Made by a program: the position numbers and the translations under genes. This document shows, piece by piece, positions 35,688-44,689 of a stretch of DNA of 64,000 nucleotides. The notes under the pieces were generated by a model. It worked only from the letters and a program-made list of their open reading frames with translations. It did no database searches and was not told the origin of the DNA. How positions within the stretch are numbered: the stretch's first letter is position 1; each line of letters opens with the position of its first letter. The stretch spans positions 2,711,890-2,775,889 of the forward strand of contig NZ_AP019797.1 in NCBI RefSeq assembly GCF_009936275.1. The letters run 5' to 3'. Source of the stretch: Rhodothermus marinus (lineage in GTDB: Bacteria; Bacteroidota; Rhodothermia; Rhodothermales; Rhodothermaceae).

Positions 35688-37370
35688 ATGTTCGTGCAGG
35701 AACCGCCCCGGCTGGACAACACCTACGAGGCCGACAGCCCGCTGCGCGGCTATCTGGCGCGCACGCTCCCCGCCGACGTGCTGCGCGAGATCGAGCCGGA
35801 GCTGCAGGAACTGGGCGCGCTGGCCGGCGGTCCGCTCTACCGCCTGCAGCTTGAAGACCGCGCCAGCGAGCCCGTCCACATTCCCTGGAGCGCCTGGGGC
35901 GAGCGCATCGACGAAGTGCGGCTGACGCGCGTCTGGCAGGAAGCCGAACCGCTGGCGGTTCGCTTCGGCCTGGTGGCCACGGCCTACGAGCAGGCGCACG
36001 GTGCGTTTTCACGCATCCATCAATTTGCCAAAGTGTACCTGTTCGCTCCCTCAACCGACATCTACGCCTGCCCGCTCGCCATGACCGACGGCGCCGCCCG
36101 CACGCTGCTCGACAGCGGCAACCGGCGCCTGATCGAGCGGGCGCTGCCCCACCTGACCAGCCGCGACCCCGCCACGTTCTGGACCAGTGGCCAGTGGATG
36201 ACCGAGCTGACCGGCGGCTCGGACGTCGGCAGCAGCCAGACCGTGGCCCGCCGCGAAGCGGACGGCACCTGGCGCCTCTACGGCCGCAAGTGGTTCGTGT
36301 CGGCCATCACGTCGCAGATGGCGCTCATCCTGGCCCGCCCCGAGGGCAATCCCCCCGGCGGTCGGGGCCTGGCGCTGTTTTATGCAGAACTCCGGGACGA
36401 ACGGGGCCGTCCCCGGGGGTTTCAGATCCTGCGCCTGAAGGACAAGCTGGGCACGCGCAAGCTTCCCACCGCCGAAGTGTTGCTGGAAGGGCTGCCGGCC
36501 GAGCCGGTGGCGGGAATGACTCACGGCACGCGGACCATCGCCCCCATGCTGAACGTCACGCGCACCTGGAACGCCATCACGGCCGCCGCCCTCATGCAGC
36601 GCGGCCTCCTGCTGGCCCGCGACTATGCCCGGCGACGCGTCGCCTTTGGCCGGCCGCTGGCCGAGCACCCGCTGCACCTCGACACGCTGGCCGGACTCCA
36701 GGCCGAAACGGCCGCCGCCTTTCACCTGGCTTTCTGCGTGGCCGAACTTATGGGCCGCGTCGAAACGGACGAGGCTTCCGACGACGAGCGCGCACTATTG
36801 CGACTGCTGACGCCGGTGGCCAAGCTGACCACGGCGCGCCAGGCCGTGGCCGTCCTCAGCGAAGTGCTCGAAGCCTTCGGCGGCGCCGGCTACGTCGAAG
36901 ATACGGGGCTGCCCGTGCTGCTGCGCGACGCCCAGGTGCTGCCCATCTGGGAAGGCACCACGAACGTACTGGCGCTCGACGTGCTGCGCGCGCTCGAAGA
37001 CACCGGCGGCCTGCAGGCCCTGCACCGCGCCTTCGACGTCTGGCTGCAGGACCTGCCCGACGCACTGGTGCCTCTGGCCCACGAAGCCCGGGCCGCCCTG
37101 CAGGCGGCCGACGCCTGGCTGGCCGAAACCGCCAGCGACCCTGTGCGCCTTCAGGCCGATGCCCGCCGCTTTGCGCTCACGCTCGGCCGGAGCACGGCGC
37201 TGGCGCTGCTGGTGCGCCAGGCCGCCTGGAGCCAGACGCACGGCGACGAGCGCCCGGCCGCTGCGGCCCGCCGTTTTGCCCGACACGGCGTCAACCTGCT
37301 CCCCACGGGCACACTCCCCGCGGACAACCGAATGCTGGCGCTGGACGAGCCGTCCCTGGACGCCCGGTAG
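35688..37370 (+). CDS. Acyl-CoA dehydrogenase, AidB-like large form
   Basis: A 560-residue flavoprotein, longer than the usual ACAD of about 380. The N-terminal part (1 to about 160), with EADSPLRGYLARTLPADVLR, resembles AidB and its relatives. The central motifs are FWTSGQWMTELTGGSDVGSS and RKWFVSAITSQMALILA. Toward the C-terminus, EAFGGAGYVEDTGLPVLLRD and LPIWEGTTNVLALDVLRALE are family-typical. It lies 13 nt after the preceding ACAD. AidB proteins bind DNA and may act on alkylation damage, but next to acyl-CoA genes a catabolic role is more likely. Confidence 0.9.
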   Translation: MFVQEPPRLDNTYEADSPLRGYLARTLPADVLREIEPELQELGALAGGPLYRLQLEDRASEPVHIPWSAWGERIDEVRLTRVWQEAEPLAVRFGLVATAYEQAHGAFSRIHQFAKVYLFAPSTDIYACPLAMTDGAARTLLDSGNRRLIERALPHLTSRDPATFWTSGQWMTELTGGSDVGSSQTVARREADGTWRLYGRKWFVSAITSQMALILARPEGNPPGGRGLALFYAELRDERGRPRGFQILRLKDKLGTRKLPTAEVLLEGLPAEPVAGMTHGTRTIAPMLNVTRTWNAITAAALMQRGLLLARDYARRRVAFGRPLAEHPLHLDTLAGLQAETAAAFHLAFCVAELMGRVETDEASDDERALLRLLTPVAKLTTARQAVAVLSEVLEAFGGAGYVEDTGLPVLLRDAQVLPIWEGTTNVLALDVLRALEDTGGLQALHRAFDVWLQDLPDALVPLAHEARAALQAADAWLAETASDPVRLQADARRFALTLGRSTALALLVRQAAWSQTHGDERPAAAARRFARHGVNLLPTGTLPADNRMLALDEPSLDAR

Positions 37371-37737
37371 GGACATTGTTTTAGGACAGCAACCTCGCGC
37401 AAATGGCGCACCCAGACGGCACGGTGCTTTCGTTCTGTGCCCGACTACCAGCATAAAGGCGTTCGTAGTAAGCCACGAAGGCGTCAGCCGACGTAGCGTC
37501 ACCTGAGACGGCACTACGCTTCGCTCCGTGCCTGACTACAAGCGCGCTGGTCGTGCTTCAAACAGCAGGCTATAAACCTCACCAAAATGCTACAAAGGTT
37601 TACAGGTCAAAATCGCGAACTTCTTCGACACTATTTTTCGGAAGACTTCTACAAACGCGCCCTCAGCAAACCTCGAATGCAGACTGACGTGACACCTGGC
37701 GACATACCGCTTGGCACCCAAAAAACTGTCAGTGCGC
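37371..37737. other. Intergenic region with palindromic repeats and a low-GC remnant
   Basis: This 367-nt stretch separates the AidB-like and kinase genes. From 37414 to 37543 it holds two related hairpin units (see the repeat entry). From about 37560 to 37735 the sequence is noticeably more AT-rich than its neighbours. An open frame from 37587 reads MLQRFTGQNRELLRHYFSED then FYKRALSKPRMQTDV and runs into the kinase region. It matches nothing I recognise and may be a remnant of a lost gene or insertion. No clear promoter is seen. Confidence 0.5.
37414..37543. repeat. Two palindromic repeat units (AGACGGCAC...GTGCC...GACTAC)
   Basis: Unit 1 (37414-37451) and unit 2 (37506-37543) share AGACGGCAC, a variable loop around GCTT and CG, then GTGCC and GACTAC. 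In each unit GGCAC pairs with GTGCC. The connecting part has CGTTCGTAGTAAGC and CGAAGGCGTC. The layout is like dispersed intergenic palindromes. Confidence 0.55.
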
Positions 37738-38790
37738 ATGAAGGGCATGCCCGAACTGGCCGAAGTCCGTCCTGAAGCCCGCTTCGACGAAGCCCGGCTG
37801 GCCGCCTTTCTGCGCGGCAAGCTGCCCGGCACCGAACGGCCGCTGCGCGTGTGGCAGTTCACGGGCGGCGCGGCCAATCTGACCTACCTGCTTGACTACG
37901 GCACCCATCAGTATGTGCTCCGACGCTCGCCGCCCGGTCCGCTGCCCCGCGGTGGACACGACATGCGGCGCGAATACACGGTGCTCTCGCGCCTCTGGCG
38001 GGCCTATCCGCCGGCACCCCGTGCCTTTCTGTTCTGCGACGATCCCGAGATCGTGGGCACGCCGTTTTTCGTGATGGAGCGACGGCACGGGGTCGTCGTG
38101 CGCACTGAGCTGCCCGAGGCTTTTCGGACGCACCCCGAGGCACCACGCCGGATGGCTCTGGCGCTCGTCGATGCGCTGGCCGACCTGCATGCCGTGGACT
38201 TCCGGGCCATCGGACTGGCCGACCTGGGCCGCCCCGAGGGGTTTATCGAGCGCCAGATCGAAGGCTGGTGGAAGCGCTGGGAAGCCGCCTGTACGATGGA
38301 TCTGCCCGACCTGGCGGCCGTCTACGAGTGGCTGCGGGCCAACCGCCCCGCCCGGTCCGAGGCAACGCTGGTGCACAACGACTACAAGCTCGACAACGTG
38401 ATGTTCGACCCGTCCGATCCGGGCCGCCTGGTGGCCGTCTTCGACTGGGACATGTGCACGCTGGGCGATCCGCTGAGCGATCTGGGTGCGCTGCTGGCCT
38501 ACTGGGTGCGGCCGGACGATCCGCCTGTCTTTCGCGCGCTCACCACCATGCCGCTGGACGAACGCTTCCCCACACGGGACGAACTGGTGGCCCGTTACGC
38601 GGCGCGAACCGGCCGCCCGCTTCCCGACGTGCGCTTTTACCACGTGCTCGGCCTCTACCGCGTCACGGTCATCGTGGCCCAGCTCTACGCCCGCTACGTC
38701 CGGGGCCTGAGCCGCGACCCCCGCTATGCCGAGCTCGGCCGGGCGCTGCCCGCCCTGGCCCGCGCCGCCCGCACCGTGGCCGAAACGTGA
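37738..38790 (+). CDS. APH-like kinase of the ACAD10/LvaA type
   Basis: A 350-residue aminoglycoside-phosphotransferase-fold protein. It has GGAANLTYLLDYG (nucleotide loop), the catalytic loop LVHNDYKLDNVMFD with D215 and N220, and the metal-binding D236 in AVFDWDMCTLGDPLSDLG. The last motif is typical of the APH domain of ACAD10/11 and of LvaA, which phosphorylates 4-hydroxyacyl-CoA. With the ACAD10/11-like dehydrogenase upstream, this looks like the split form of that fusion. Several starts are possible (TTG 37711, ATG 37738, ATG 37747); none has a strong ribosome site. Confidence 0.88.
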   Translation: MKGMPELAEVRPEARFDEARLAAFLRGKLPGTERPLRVWQFTGGAANLTYLLDYGTHQYVLRRSPPGPLPRGGHDMRREYTVLSRLWRAYPPAPRAFLFCDDPEIVGTPFFVMERRHGVVVRTELPEAFRTHPEAPRRMALALVDALADLHAVDFRAIGLADLGRPEGFIERQIEGWWKRWEAACTMDLPDLAAVYEWLRANRPARSEATLVHNDYKLDNVMFDPSDPGRLVAVFDWDMCTLGDPLSDLGALLAYWVRPDDPPVFRALTTMPLDERFPTRDELVARYAARTGRPLPDVRFYHVLGLYRVTVIVAQLYARYVRGLSRDPRYAELGRALPALARAARTVAET

Positions 38791-38799
38791 GGCGCATGA

Positions 38800-40938
38800 C
38801 TAACGGCCATCCGTCTTCGGCTCGGCCTCAAACGGAATGTCCAGCGCCCGCACCAGGAAGGCCCATTTGTCTGCTTCCATTTCGATGCGTTTCTGCGTGG
38901 GGATGCCGCCGCCGTGCCCGGCCCGCGTCTCGACCCGCAACAGGATAGGGTTGGTGCACCCCTGCGCCCGCTGCAGCGTGGCGGCAAACTTGTACGAATG
39001 GGCCGGCACGACGCGGTCGTCATGATCGGCGGTCATAATGAGTGTGGGCGGATAGCAGCGATGCAACCGCACATTGTGCAGCGGCGAGTAGGCATACAGA
39101 AAGCGGAAGTGCTCCGGGTTGTCCGGTGAGCCGTACTCCGGCACCCAGGCCCAGCCGATCGTGAACCGGTGATAGCGGAGCATGTCCAGCACCCCCACCT
39201 GCACAATCACGGCACCGAACAGCTCCGGCCGCTGCGTGAGCACCGCGCCGGTCAGCAGGCCCCCGTTGCTGGCCCCGCCGATCGCCAGACGCTTCGGCGA
39301 CGTGTAGCCTTCCCGGATCAGATACTCGGCCGCCGCGATGAAATCGTCAAACACGTTCTGCTTGTTTTCCAGCATACCGGCCCGGTGCCAGGCCTCACCG
39401 TACTCGCCGCCACCTCTCAGATTGGCCACCGCGTAGATGCCGCCCAGCTCCAGCCAGACCAGATTGCTCGGATTGAACGAAGGCGTCAGGCTGATATTGA
39501 ACCCGCCGTAGCCGTACAGATAGACGGGATGCGAACCGTCGCGCACCAGCCCTTTGCGGTGCACCAGAAACATCGGCACGCGCGTGCCATCTTTGCTTCG
39601 ATAGAAAACCTGGCGTACCTCGTAGCGGCTCGCGTCGAAGTCGATTTCCGGCGCATGGAACACTTCGGTAGTGCCGGTTTCCAGATCGTGCTGGAAGATT
39701 GTGGTCGGATAGATAAAGCTGGTAAAGCTGAAAAACAGCTCGGGGTCGTCCGGACGGCCGCTCACGCCCGAGACGCTCCCAATCGTAGGCAATGCGATCG
39801 TATCCAGCGGCGTGCCGTCGAGTGCATGCACTGTCAGCCGCGCTTTCACGTCTTCCAGAACCTGCACGACAAGGCGCCCACCGGCCAGCGTCACGGACTG
39901 AAGGACCGCTTCGCTTTCCGGGATGAGCGTACGCCAGTTGGCCCGTTCCGGGCGGGTGATATCGATGGCGATCAGGCGACCGTTGGGGGCATCCAGGTTG
40001 GTCAGGAAGTAAAACGTCGTGCCCGTGTTGCCCACGAACTCGTAGCTGGCGTCGAAGTCGTCCAGCAGCCGCACCACCGGCCCGTCCGGCTGCGTAAGGT
40101 CTTTGTAATAGACGCGATTGCGCGTGTCGGTCCCCTTCCAGACGTTGATGATCAGGTAACGCCCGTCGTGCGTCACCTCGGCGCCGAAACCCAGCTCCGG
40201 ATCGTCGGGCCGCTCGTAGATCAGCACGTCCTCAGATTGATCCGTTCCCAGCCGGTGGAAGTACAGTTGCTGGTTGCGGTTGGCCGCCGCCAGCGTGTCG
40301 TCGGTCGGCTCAGGATAGCGGCTGTAGAAAAATCCGCTGTGATCCGGTGCCCAGGCGGCCCCGCTGAACTTGATCCAGCGAAGTGTTTCGGGAAAGTCCT
40401 CCCCTGTTTCCACGTCCCGAATGCGAAACGTACGCCAGTCGGAGCCGGCCTCGCTGAGCCCGTAGACGACGTAACGGCCGTCGCGACTGATGGCCAGCGT
40501 CGTCAGCGCTACCGTGCCGTCTTCGGAAAAGGTGTTGGGATCGATCAGCACACGCGGCGTCCCTTCGCGTCCTTCCTGCACGTAAAGCACCGACTGGTTC
40601 TGCAGACCGTCGTTTTTGAAAAAGAAGTACCGGCTGCCTTCTGTCTGCGGAAGCCCGTAGCGGGGATAGTTCCAGAGTTCCGTCAGCCGCTGACGAATCC
40701 AGTCACGCTGCGGAATGCTGTCGAGGTAGGCAAATGTCAGCGCATTCTGCGCTTCGATCCAGCGGCGGCTCTGCTCGCCATCCAGGTCTTCCAGCCAGCG
40801 GTATGGATCGGGTACCGGCACGCCGTGGTAGTCGTCCACTACCGGCATGCGGGGCGTTTCGGGATAGACGATCTCCTGCGCCTGCAGCGTCGGCGCCAGA
40901 AGCAGTGCCGCGGTCAGGAAGCAAACGTACGGTCTCAT
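38800..40938 (-). CDS. Prolyl oligopeptidase family serine peptidase (S9A), secreted
   Basis: A 712-residue peptidase with signal sequence MRPYVCFLTAALLLAPTLQAQ. AAAGGA lies 9 nt before the ATG at 40938; an ATG three codons earlier is also possible. PRMPVVDDYHGVPVPDPYRW opens the domain, followed by the seven-bladed propeller and then the alpha/beta hydrolase. The catalytic Ser is in IGGASNGGLLTGAV, Asp in MTADHDDRVVPAHS and His in ETRAGHGGG. It cleaves short peptides after proline, probably in the periplasm. It is convergent with the kinase gene and stands alone. Confidence 0.94.
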   Translation of the reverse strand: MRPYVCFLTAALLLAPTLQAQEIVYPETPRMPVVDDYHGVPVPDPYRWLEDLDGEQSRRWIEAQNALTFAYLDSIPQRDWIRQRLTELWNYPRYGLPQTEGSRYFFFKNDGLQNQSVLYVQEGREGTPRVLIDPNTFSEDGTVALTTLAISRDGRYVVYGLSEAGSDWRTFRIRDVETGEDFPETLRWIKFSGAAWAPDHSGFFYSRYPEPTDDTLAAANRNQQLYFHRLGTDQSEDVLIYERPDDPELGFGAEVTHDGRYLIINVWKGTDTRNRVYYKDLTQPDGPVVRLLDDFDASYEFVGNTGTTFYFLTNLDAPNGRLIAIDITRPERANWRTLIPESEAVLQSVTLAGGRLVVQVLEDVKARLTVHALDGTPLDTIALPTIGSVSGVSGRPDDPELFFSFTSFIYPTTIFQHDLETGTTEVFHAPEIDFDASRYEVRQVFYRSKDGTRVPMFLVHRKGLVRDGSHPVYLYGYGGFNISLTPSFNPSNLVWLELGGIYAVANLRGGGEYGEAWHRAGMLENKQNVFDDFIAAAEYLIREGYTSPKRLAIGGASNGGLLTGAVLTQRPELFGAVIVQVGVLDMLRYHRFTIGWAWVPEYGSPDNPEHFRFLYAYSPLHNVRLHRCYPPTLIMTADHDDRVVPAHSYKFAATLQRAQGCTNPILLRVETRAGHGGGIPTQKRIEMEADKWAFLVRALDIPFEAEPKTDGR

Positions 40939-41278
40939 CAGGTTCATTCCTTTGCTTTCCGAAATCCAGAAGCAATTTATCAAACAGTTGCCATAAAGTG
41001 AGACGTTGCATCTCTTTTCTAATAGGGGATCGCTGATTCTCTGGTGCATGATGGCGCCCCATTTGCCCAGCATGATCTAACAAACAGACAGGGCGGACAC
41101 AGCGGTCCGCCCCTACATGGTATGGTAGAAACGTTGTCGTTTGCCTGGTAGGGGCGCACCGTAGTGTGCGCCCGTGCTTTCAGTATGGGGAAAGAGGCGG
41201 AATCAGGGGATTCCATGTACATGCACTGGAATATCCGGAAATTAAAGAGTATCAGGCACCTATCTCTTCCAGTTGGTT
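40939..41278. other. Intergenic region with paired hairpins
   Basis: A 340-nt gap between two minus-strand genes. It carries two strong hairpins (41091-41112 and 41152-41173, see the repeat entry) and AT-rich flanks. The part near 40960-41030 should hold the promoter of the S9 peptidase. The part at 41190-41278 lies just beyond the stop codon of the T9SS protein and shows no T-run terminator. No gene is seen. Confidence 0.5.
41091..41173. repeat. Pair of inverted hairpin repeats (GGGCGGAC and GGGCGCAC type)
   Basis: Hairpin 1: GGGCGGAC (41091-41098) with GTCCGCCC (41105-41112). Hairpin 2: GGGCGCAC (41152-41159) with GTGCGCCC (41166-41173). CGCCCCTAC after hairpin 1 is itself the inverted copy of GTAGGGGCG at hairpin 2, so the two units face each other, as in BIME-type repeats. 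Confidence 0.65.
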
Positions 41279-42988
41279 TCAGCGGTTCAACATCACCCAC
41301 CGATGACGCACCAGTCGATGCCCTTCGTTCGCGAAGACTTCCATCCGAACCAGGTACATACCGCTGGCCAGGTGTGAAGGCGGCACCCAGACAAACGAAT
41401 ACCTGCCCGCGATCTGTTGTCCTTCGACCAGCCGCGCCACCTCACGGCCCAGCAGGTCGTAGATGCTCAGTCGCACGCGGGCCGTTCGGGCGAGCTGCAG
41501 CGGGATCGTCACCGACGCGCGGGCGGGATTGGGATAAGGCGGCAGCAGCTGTACGGTAGGCCCCGGGGCCTCTGATAACCCCGCAGTTTCGGTCAGCACG
41601 CGGGGGTGTCCGCTGACCATGTTGACCAGCCCTTCGTAGGTGCGCGTCTGCGTCGAGGTAATCGCCGTCAGCCGGACGTACCAGTAGCTGGAGTCCGGCG
41701 ACGGCTCCTGATCGGTGTAGTAGCCACCGCCCATGAGCTGCACGACCAGGCTGCGCACGGGAGTGTTCGGGTCGAAAATCAGGGCAAACGTGGGATCGGC
41801 CTGGATGGAATCGGCCAGCGCCTGCGCGCCACGGTCGAGCAGCGTGCTCACCGCCTGGTCGCTGTCGATGAACGGCTCGGGCACCGCCGGAATGGTGCCC
41901 AGCCCTTCGCCGCTCAACACCGACGTCGTGGCTCCCAGCGGATCGACGCGCACCTGGATGCGCCGCGACTGCGCGGGCGTGTAGAACTCGTAGATCCACG
42001 TGTAGGCTCTTCCGGAGCGGCGAGGACTGTTGGCGGCCACCAGGCCGATCAGGTAGGCATCGGCAGCCCGCGCCTGCGCCGAATCGCGGGCCAGCGCCAG
42101 CCGCTCGCGGGCCGTAGCCAGCGTAAAGGCGTGCATTTCCAGCGTAATACCGGTAGCGTCGGTGTCTTTCAGCGTGACCGGATCGGGCGCGCCGTCGCCA
42201 TCGGCATCGTAGTAGCCCAGCGCTTCGATCTCAAGCTGCGCAAGATTTCGGTAGCGCACGGCGACCGGCCAGTAGGTGCCGGGGCGGACGTACTCGACCT
42301 GATAGGTGCCCGAGCTACCGGCCACGACGGTTGCCGCCGCCACATCCCAGGCGGCCACGGTCTGCGTGAAGCTCCGGAGCAGAAAGACCACCGTGAAATC
42401 GCGCTCGTCCTGCACGGCGGGCGTTTCGGCCTCAAAGACCGGACGGCCCAGTCCCGTGGCTTTGGCCTGCGCCAGCAACGTCCGCAGCGTACGCGCCTGC
42501 GCGGTGGACGGCCACGCCCGCTTGGCCGCCGGCGTTGCGATCGTACCCGCCACCTGCAGCGACCCGATCGTGGCAGCCGTCGTGTAGCGCAGCACGTACG
42601 GCGCCGTCATGGAGCGATCCTTCGCATTCTGCACGGCAAACACCAGCCAGGTGTAGTCTGTCTCCGCCTCGTGCGTAACGGTATAGACGACCAGATTCGG
42701 GCACGTCTGGCCGGCACCGACCGAAGGGCAATCGGTCCGGTTGGGCGTCTCCGGTATCAGATCCACCCGGCGAATGCGCACGGCCCGCCGGGGCTCAAAC
42801 AGAAAGGCCGTGTTGAAGTCGGTCTGCTGCGAAACCGCATCGTTGAAATAGAACCGGACTTCCGCCTCCAGCGGTACCCTGGCCGTTCCCGAAGCCGGCT
42901 CGGAGCGCTCCACGAAGAAAGGCTGCGCGCGCAGCGTCGGACTGCTACTCAGAGCGAAAAGCGCCAGACAGAACAGATACTTTCGCAT
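41279..42988 (-). CDS. T9SS type A sorting domain-containing secreted protein
   Basis: A 569-residue protein of unknown catalytic role. Signal peptide MRKYLFCLALFALSSSPTLRAQ. An N-terminal Big-5-like Ig domain (about 28-125) has ERSEPASGTARVPLEAEVRF. The middle (about 150-450) matches nothing I recognise. The last about 80 residues are a type IX secretion sorting domain: LLPPYPNPARASVTIPLQLA, RLSIYDLLGREVARLVEG, GRYSFVWVP, SGMYLVRMEV. It should be exported through the Por system and attached or released at the surface. Tandem alanine-rich parts are present. It is alone on its strand. Confidence 0.85.
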   Translation of the reverse strand: MRKYLFCLALFALSSSPTLRAQPFFVERSEPASGTARVPLEAEVRFYFNDAVSQQTDFNTAFLFEPRRAVRIRRVDLIPETPNRTDCPSVGAGQTCPNLVVYTVTHEAETDYTWLVFAVQNAKDRSMTAPYVLRYTTAATIGSLQVAGTIATPAAKRAWPSTAQARTLRTLLAQAKATGLGRPVFEAETPAVQDERDFTVVFLLRSFTQTVAAWDVAAATVVAGSSGTYQVEYVRPGTYWPVAVRYRNLAQLEIEALGYYDADGDGAPDPVTLKDTDATGITLEMHAFTLATARERLALARDSAQARAADAYLIGLVAANSPRRSGRAYTWIYEFYTPAQSRRIQVRVDPLGATTSVLSGEGLGTIPAVPEPFIDSDQAVSTLLDRGAQALADSIQADPTFALIFDPNTPVRSLVVQLMGGGYYTDQEPSPDSSYWYVRLTAITSTQTRTYEGLVNMVSGHPRVLTETAGLSEAPGPTVQLLPPYPNPARASVTIPLQLARTARVRLSIYDLLGREVARLVEGQQIAGRYSFVWVPPSHLASGMYLVRMEVFANEGHRLVRHRWVMLNR

Positions 42989-43086
42989 GGCGGCAACGCG
43001 ACCAGGTTTTCGTTGCCGCAAAGAAAGGAAACCGGCCTCGCAGATACTATGGCGATCTGGCGCAAACTATGCGCGGGTGCCTTTGC

Positions 43087-43431
43087 TCAACAGGGCTGCT
43101 GGCCGAAGACCAGCTCCAGTTCCCCCTCCGGCGGATGATCCAGCCGCTCGGCGGGGAATTCCCGGTAGATGCGTCCGGCATATTCGAAAGGTCCACAGGA
43201 GAAGTAATAGTCGTGCGTGCCGGGCCTCCGGTACAGCACCATGCCTTCTGGCCGTCCCAGCGTGTGATAGAAGCGCTCGAATCGATGCAGAAAGACCTCG
43301 ACCCGACGCCGACGCACCTCGTCGTCGGAGAAACGGATATGGTACCAGTAACACGTGCCCGAATGAGACGGCCGCGATGTGCCCGAGCGGGCTCGTTCCG
43401 GTGTCGGCGATGCAGCAGAAACGGACATCAT
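43087..43431 (-). CDS. Uncharacterised small protein (about 114 aa)
   Basis: A 114-residue reading frame with coding-like composition in the part CYWYHIRFSDDEVRRRRVEV and FLHRFERFYHTLGRPEGMVL, then YRRPGTHDYYFSCGPFEYAG. It has many aromatic and charged residues and no signal or membrane segment. The end is HPPEGELELVFGQQPC. I do not recognise the family. Two consecutive ATGs (43431 and 43428) follow AAGGGGG. It lies between the T9SS protein and moaA genes on the same strand but with gaps of about 100 nt on both sides. Confidence 0.6.
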   Translation of the reverse strand: MMSVSAASPTPERARSGTSRPSHSGTCYWYHIRFSDDEVRRRRVEVFLHRFERFYHTLGRPEGMVLYRRPGTHDYYFSCGPFEYAGRIYREFPAERLDHPPEGELELVFGQQPC

Positions 43432-43529
43432 CCCCCTTGGCAACGTTACGTAGCTTCGCCTTCATCGGGGGGATCGACCGGATCGCGCCGAACTTAAGCC
43501 GTTAGGAAGCAGCAATCACGTGAAAAGTT

Positions 43530-44621
43530 TCAGCCGCCGATGGTGATCATCGGCCGATTGCGCATGCGCGCCAGGTTGTACATGCCGGCATGGCGGGCGT
43601 GCTTGCGTCCGACGGCCGCGCTGATCAGCGCCAGCAGCTCTTCGTCGCTGGCGCCCCGGCGCATGGCATCGCGCAGGCTGACCTCAGCCCGACCGAACAG
43701 GCACACCTTCAGGCTACCGTCGGCCGTAATGCGCAGCCGGTTGCACCCCTCGCAGAAAGGCTCGGTCATCGACGCGATGAAGCCCAGGCGCCCCTGGTGG
43801 CCGGGAATGCGGAACAGCCTCGCCGTTCCGTGCGGATCGAATGCGATGGGTTCGAGTGGATAGCGGGCTTCGATGCGGGCGCGCATCTCGGCGGCCGGTA
43901 CGAGCTGCGCGTCGTTCCAGCCGTTGCCGTCGAAGGGCATGAACTCGATGAAGCGCACCTCGACGGGCCGGTCTTTCGTCCAGGCGGCAAAGTCCAGCAG
44001 CTCGTCGTCGTTGAAGCCCCGGAGCACGACGCAGTTCACCTTGAGCGGGCGGTAGCCCCGCGCAATGGCCAGATCGATGGCGCGCAGCACCTGCTCGAAG
44101 CCTTTGCGGCGCGTGAGGATTTCGAAGCGCTCGGGCCGCAGCGTGTCGAGGCTGATGTTGAGCTGGGTCAGACCGGCCGCCTGCAGGCGGTCGAGTTTTT
44201 TGGGGAGCAGCAGACCGTTCGTGGTCATGGCCAGCGCCCGGAGCCCCGGAAGGCGGGCCAGCTCGGCCACGATACGCTCGATCCCTTTGCGCAGCAGCGG
44301 CTCGCCCCCGGTCAGCCGGATCTTCGTCACGCCCTGCGACACAAACAGACGGGCCAGCCGGATGATTTCCTCGTCGGTCAGCAGATGCTCGGGCGGCGTC
44401 CAGTCCAATCCCTCTTCGGGCATGCAGTAGCGGCAGCGCAGGTTGCAGTGTTCGATGAGCGAAATGCGCAGATAGGTGTGGCGCCGGCCAAAGCCATCGG
44501 TGAGCACGTCCGCTTCCGAGCGCGCCGGATCGTACGTGAGGCCGAAGTCTTCCGGAACCCGGGCGGGGTCTTCCGCCTGGTTCACGGCCTCGGCGGGTAG
44601 AATCGGAAGCGAATAGACCAT
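43530..44621 (-). CDS. moaA: GTP 3',8-cyclase, molybdenum cofactor synthesis
   Basis: A 363-residue radical SAM enzyme that rearranges GTP to 3',8-cyclo-GTP, the first step to molybdopterin. The N-terminal cluster is C59, C63 and C66 in CNLRCRYC. The C-terminal GTP-binding cluster has [10 protein letters not shown] and CLFG. The protein ends in the required double glycine (MITIGG). An N-terminal stretch of about 45 residues is longer than in E. coli. The ATG at 44621 gives [13 protein letters not shown]. No moaC or other cofactor genes are in the window. Confidence 0.96.
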   Translation of the reverse strand: MVYSLPILPAEAVNQAEDPARVPEDFGLTYDPARSEADVLTDGFGRRHTYLRISLIEHCNLRCRYCMPEEGLDWTPPEHLLTDEEIIRLARLFVSQGVTKIRLTGGEPLLRKGIERIVAELARLPGLRALAMTTNGLLLPKKLDRLQAAGLTQLNISLDTLRPERFEILTRRKGFEQVLRAIDLAIARGYRPLKVNCVVLRGFNDDELLDFAAWTKDRPVEVRFIEFMPFDGNGWNDAQLVPAAEMRARIEARYPLEPIAFDPHGTARLFRIPGHQGRLGFIASMTEPFCEGCNRLRITADGSLKVCLFGRAEVSLRDAMRRGASDEELLALISAAVGRKHARHAGMYNLARMRNRPMITIGG

Positions 44622-44689
44622 GACCGCCGCCTGCTGATGAAGCCCCGGGCCTGCTTTCAATTACTCAAAAATTGATGACAAAAGCAAGC

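Noticed and set aside
35688-37370. True DNA-alkylation repair protein AidB
   Set aside because: It shares AidB-like motifs and length, but its operon is acyl-CoA metabolism and no ada or alk genes are near. It was kept as an AidB-like acyl-CoA dehydrogenase.
37414-37543. CRISPR array
   Set aside because: Only two imperfect units of different spacing are present, each self-complementary. There are no equal spacers and no cas genes.
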